Source: Nostocaceae cyanobacterium CSSed10_463m
Lineage (GTDB): Bacteria; Cyanobacteriota; Cyanobacteriia; Cyanobacteriales; Nostocaceae
Length of the DNA: 7,574 nt
Assembly (NCBI GenBank): GCA_003556955.1
Contig: PWQB01000062.1
Span: forward strand, 1-7,574
Direction: 5' to 3'
Shown here piece by piece: positions 5,802-7,574 of this stretch. The notes beneath the pieces were generated by a model. That model did no database searches, was not told the origin of the DNA, and saw only the letters and a list, made by a program, of their open reading frames with translations. Position 1 is the stretch's first letter. Each line of letters begins with the position of its first letter. Position numbers and translations under genes: made by a program.

Positions 5802-6265
5802 AAAAACAAATTCAATTGCTGATTAATAATGCACCCCGCGATGGCTTAACACCACATCTTGTTTCAGCAATTGCCCCTGTATTGATCTCGATCACTAAAC
5901 GATTACGTCATTCCCAGTATTATATTCTTCAGAATTCGGAAGAAAGCTGGGTTTTAACGACATTGAGCAATCGTGCAAATCCAGGATTGGAAAAGCGTGT
6001 TATCTACGCTTTTCCTACCATACAGGATGTCTCCCTAATTTCACCTGCTGGGCTTGACCCTCAAATCCTAGCCAAAATTGTGCCTGTGACCCACATTTTG
6101 TTCCAATTGGTGGCATTAGAACCCGTAGATAGTATCGTTTTTTTGGAAACGCCGGGTCAGACCTCTCATACCTGTGAAATCCAACGTTCAGAATTGCAAT
6201 ATCTCTTGCAGAGCCAGCTAAAACAACATCAAAAGGGTAAACAGATCCCTCCAAATATTGCATAA
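5792..6265 (+). CDS. Hypothetical protein divergent from hetZ
   Basis: A 157-residue soluble protein that I do not recognise. It begins MDLKKQIQLLINNAP. It has mixed helix and strand character, with hydrophobic stretches (HLVSAIAPVLISI at about 22-34, VTHILFQLVAL at about 98-108) too short or polar for confident membrane helices. The C-terminus is Gln/Lys-rich (QLKQHQKGKQ). No catalytic motif is visible. The ATG at 5792 has no clear Shine-Dalgarno sequence, so translation may be leaderless-like or coupled to the overlapping ORF at 5703-5801. It has a plausible promoter at 5644-5672 and is followed by a strong hairpin at 6273-6316. Its coding region also contains the HetR-like motifs proposed to drive hetZ on the other strand. 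A small gene also sits near hetZ in Anabaena as I recall, which would fit a conserved gene. Confidence 0.7.
   Translation: MDLKKQIQLLINNAPRDGLTPHLVSAIAPVLISITKRLRHSQYYILQNSEESWVLTTLSNRANPGLEKRVIYAFPTIQDVSLISPAGLDPQILAKIVPVTHILFQLVALEPVDSIVFLETPGQTSHTCEIQRSELQYLLQSQLKQHQKGKQIPPNIA
6017..6060 (-). promoter_or_regulatory. Candidate HetR-dependent hetZ promoter
   Basis: On the - strand, GGGTCAAGCCC (6060-6050) fits the GGG-N5-CCC core I recall for HetR targets and agrees with the hetP-type core GGGTCTAACCC at 9 of 11 bases. A -10-like TATGGT lies at 6022-6017, placing a start near 6010, about 427 nt before the hetZ ATG. The motif centre is then about 45 bases before the start, sensible for an activator site. 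The distance agrees with my memory of a hetZ start about 425 nt upstream in Anabaena PCC 7120. There is no good -35 hexamer, as expected for an activated promoter. Confidence 0.45.
6151..6167 (-). promoter_or_regulatory. Second HetR-like motif upstream of hetZ
   Basis: Read on the - strand, GAGAGGTCTGACCCGGC agrees with the hetP-type site GAGGGGTCTAACCCCTC at 13 of 17 positions. It departs from strict GGG-N5-CCC at one base. Its centre is 104 bp from the motif at 6050-6060 and about 576 bp before the hetZ ATG. It lies in the coding region of the divergent gene, so it may be chance. Confidence 0.3.
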
Positions 6266-6272
6266 ATAAATT

Positions 6273-6316
6273 TTGCAGTTGAGATTCATTAGATACATCT
6301 AAAATCTCAACTGCAA
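6273..6316. terminator. Bidirectional hairpin between convergent genes
   Basis: TTGCAGTTGAGATT (6273-6286) is perfectly inverted as AATCTCAACTGCAA (6303-6316). A further six pairs, TTAGAT/ATCTAA, lie inside after a two-base bulge. The long stem sits 8 bases after the stop of the + strand hypothetical gene and 36 bases past the end of the - strand prenyltransferase gene. The - strand exit is T-rich (AATTTATTT) but neither side has an uninterrupted U-run. An A/T hairpin (AAAAAAT at 6335-6341, ATTTTTT at 6347-6353) lies next to it. Confidence 0.65.
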
Positions 6317-6351
6317 TACCTGAAAAAATTAATTAAAAAATCTGAAATTTT

Positions 6352-7323
6352 TTAATAAAGCCGACTAAGTACGTAATCAGCTATATTGATTAGTGCCTGA
6401 CGTGATTCAGAGGGTGCGAGAACCTCAAGATGATCAACGGCTAATTTGGCATGGTAAGCAGCTAATTCCCGCGCTTGCTGGATACCTTGACTGTCTTGAA
6501 TCAGATCCAGTGCTTGCTCTAAATCTCCCTCTTGCTCAAACTTACGTTCAATCAGGGCTTCTAGGTCTGGTTTTTCTTCTAAAGCAAATAAAACGGGTGC
6601 AGTCAGATTGCCACTTTTGAGATCAGACCCGGCGGGTTTACCCAAAGTGTCTGTTGTGCTGGTGAAATCTAAAATATCATCCACAATCTGGAATGCCAGA
6701 CCTAGATGACGACCGTAGTTGTACAAATGTTCGGCAGTTTCTGGGGAAACGTCACTGAGCAAACCGGCTGCTTTGGAACTGTTGGCGATTAACGAGGCTG
6801 TTTTGTAATAGCTCTTTTTGAGGTAAGTCTCAATGGAGATGCCATTATCAAAACAATTTATTCCTTGCTGGATTTCACCGGTAGCCAGATCCATAATCAC
6901 TTCTGAGAGCAGTTTCACCACCTCCAAATTATCCAAGTTGGCTAAATACCAGGACGATTGGGCGAAGAGAAAATCTCCTGCTAGGACAGCAATGCGATTA
7001 CCGAACAGACTATGGACAGTAGGCACACCACGTCGCATTTGTGATTCATCTACCACATCGTCATGCACTAAGCTTGCCGTGTGAATCATTTCGGTGATTT
7101 CTGCTAGGCGGCGGTGACGTGGCGTTATGTCTTTTTCTAACATTGTGGCCCGCGATATTAGCAGAACAATTGCTGGTCTAATACGCTTCCCCCCAGCTCC
7201 GAATAGATGTTCGGCTGCCATAAATAGAATGGGGTGGCGATTTCCAACTAGCTGCTTGAGATTGTCTGCTAGTAGTCGCAGGTCTGCGTCCACAGGGGTA
7301 AACAGGGAGGTGGCTGAGGTCAT
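6352..7323 (-). CDS. sds: Long-chain polyprenyl (solanesyl) diphosphate synthase
   Basis: A cytosolic or membrane-associated trans-prenyltransferase that adds isopentenyl units to an allylic diphosphate. In cyanobacteria the C45 product supplies the plastoquinone side chain. The 323-residue length is normal. All family motifs are present: GGKRIRP (44-50), the first Asp-rich motif DDVVD (88-92) in HTASLVHDDVVDESQMRRG, GDFLFAQ (116-122), KTASLI (174-179), and the second Asp-rich motif DDILD (215-219) followed by GKPAGSDLKSGNLTAP. A small residue (Ala83) five positions before the first Asp-rich motif agrees with a long-chain product. The exact chain length cannot be read from the sequence. The ATG at 7323 gives the usual N-terminus, although no clear ribosome site precedes it. 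The gene stands alone, convergent with the hypothetical gene. Other long-chain synthases of the same family are the only real alternative. Confidence 0.93.
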   Translation of the reverse strand: MTSATSLFTPVDADLRLLADNLKQLVGNRHPILFMAAEHLFGAGGKRIRPAIVLLISRATMLEKDITPRHRRLAEITEMIHTASLVHDDVVDESQMRRGVPTVHSLFGNRIAVLAGDFLFAQSSWYLANLDNLEVVKLLSEVIMDLATGEIQQGINCFDNGISIETYLKKSYYKTASLIANSSKAAGLLSDVSPETAEHLYNYGRHLGLAFQIVDDILDFTSTTDTLGKPAGSDLKSGNLTAPVLFALEEKPDLEALIERKFEQEGDLEQALDLIQDSQGIQQARELAAYHAKLAVDHLEVLAPSESRQALINIADYVLSRLY

Positions 7324-7373
7324 GGATGGGCGGACTCTGGCTTAGGTTACGAAAGTTTACATATCCTACACTC

Positions 7374-7401
7374 ATTTTAAGATAACCCAGTGCCAGCGCA
7401 A
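7374..7401 (-). promoter_or_regulatory. Possible promoter of the prenyltransferase gene
   Basis: On the - strand, TTGCGC (7401-7396) and TAAAAT (7379-7374) are 16 bases apart, with four and five of six consensus matches. Transcription would begin near 7367, about 44 nt before the ATG. Confidence 0.35.
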
Positions 7402-7446
7402 AGTTTTGATTAGACAATACCTGCTTATTTGCTGTCTATTTTCCAC

Positions 7447-7481
7447 AAAAAGTTGAGATGGGTAAGAATTACAATCTCGAC
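7447..7481 (-). terminator. Possible terminator of a - strand gene beyond the right edge
   Basis: Arms GTTGAGAT (7452-7459) and ATCTCGAC (7474-7481) form an eight-position stem. Read on the - strand, one pair is mismatched and TTTTT (7451-7447) follows. This would suit a gene lying to the right on the - strand. The remaining bases, 7482-7574, are AT-rich with no gene that I can support. Confidence 0.3.
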
Positions 7482-7574
7482 AGAATCCTTACGGCCACAG
7501 TCTAAAGCTATGCTTCCGCCTCAGAAAAATATTCTGTGCATCAGACAAAAAAAATTTTTCAGATTGAACTAAAA

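Noticed and set aside
7178..7417. 79-codon - strand frame overlapping the start of the prenyltransferase gene
   Set aside because: It runs into the coding region in another frame and shows no family features.

Overview
The window looks like chromosome of a filamentous, heterocyst-forming cyanobacterium of the Nostoc/Anabaena type. The evidence is eight copies of the cyanobacterial HIP1 octamer GCGATCGC (starting at 198, 1058, 1708, 1770, 2049, 2474, 3520 and 4040), a solanesyl-diphosphate-synthase-like prenyltransferase, and a three-gene set that I read as hetZ-patU5-patU3, the heterocyst differentiation and patterning cluster described in Anabaena PCC 7120. Names are assigned from remembered family features and gene order, not from a database search.

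Layout from left to right. (1) Bases 1-517, + strand: the 3' part of a ribonuclease III gene, cut by the window edge. (2) Bases 518-681: a convergent intergenic spacer packed with palindromes, including a 92-bp MITE-like unit with 18-bp terminal inverted repeats. (3) Bases 682-2985, - strand: a large membrane protein of the TgpA/DUF3488-transglutaminase-DUF4129 architecture whose predicted catalytic Cys and His are replaced. (4) Bases 2986-3386: a 401-bp non-coding stretch with several inverted repeats and no gene that I can support. (5) Bases 3387-5583, - strand: the hetZ-like gene, then a 52-codon patU5-like gene overlapping its stop codon, then a patU3-like gene in the same frame, separated from patU5 by one TAA codon. 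(6) Bases 5792-6265, + strand: a small conserved-looking hypothetical gene divergent from hetZ, with a good sigma-70-type promoter at 5644-5672 and a possible overlapping 32-codon leader ORF. (7) Bases 6266-6351: a strong hairpin between convergent genes. (8) Bases 6352-7323, - strand: the polyprenyl diphosphate synthase. (9) Bases 7324-7574: its upstream region, with a possible promoter and a possible terminator for a gene beyond the right edge.

How it fits together. HetZ and the PatU products act in the regulatory cascade started by the master regulator HetR. A GGG-N5-CCC motif resembling the HetR recognition core lies at 6050-6060, inside the divergent hypothetical gene. A TATGGT -10-like hexamer is placed so that transcription would begin about 427 nt before the hetZ ATG. 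If this is the developmental hetZ promoter, the hetZ leader is antisense to the 5' half of the divergent gene. The prenyltransferase (plastoquinone side chain), RNase III (RNA processing) and TgpA-like membrane protein are not obviously linked to differentiation and probably represent ordinary neighbours.

Most worth checking: the single in-frame stop splitting patU, the transglutaminase-fold protein lacking Cys and His, the Asp-to-Ser change at a metal-ligand position in RNase III, the HetR-like site with its antisense leader, and the nested palindromic element after rnc.
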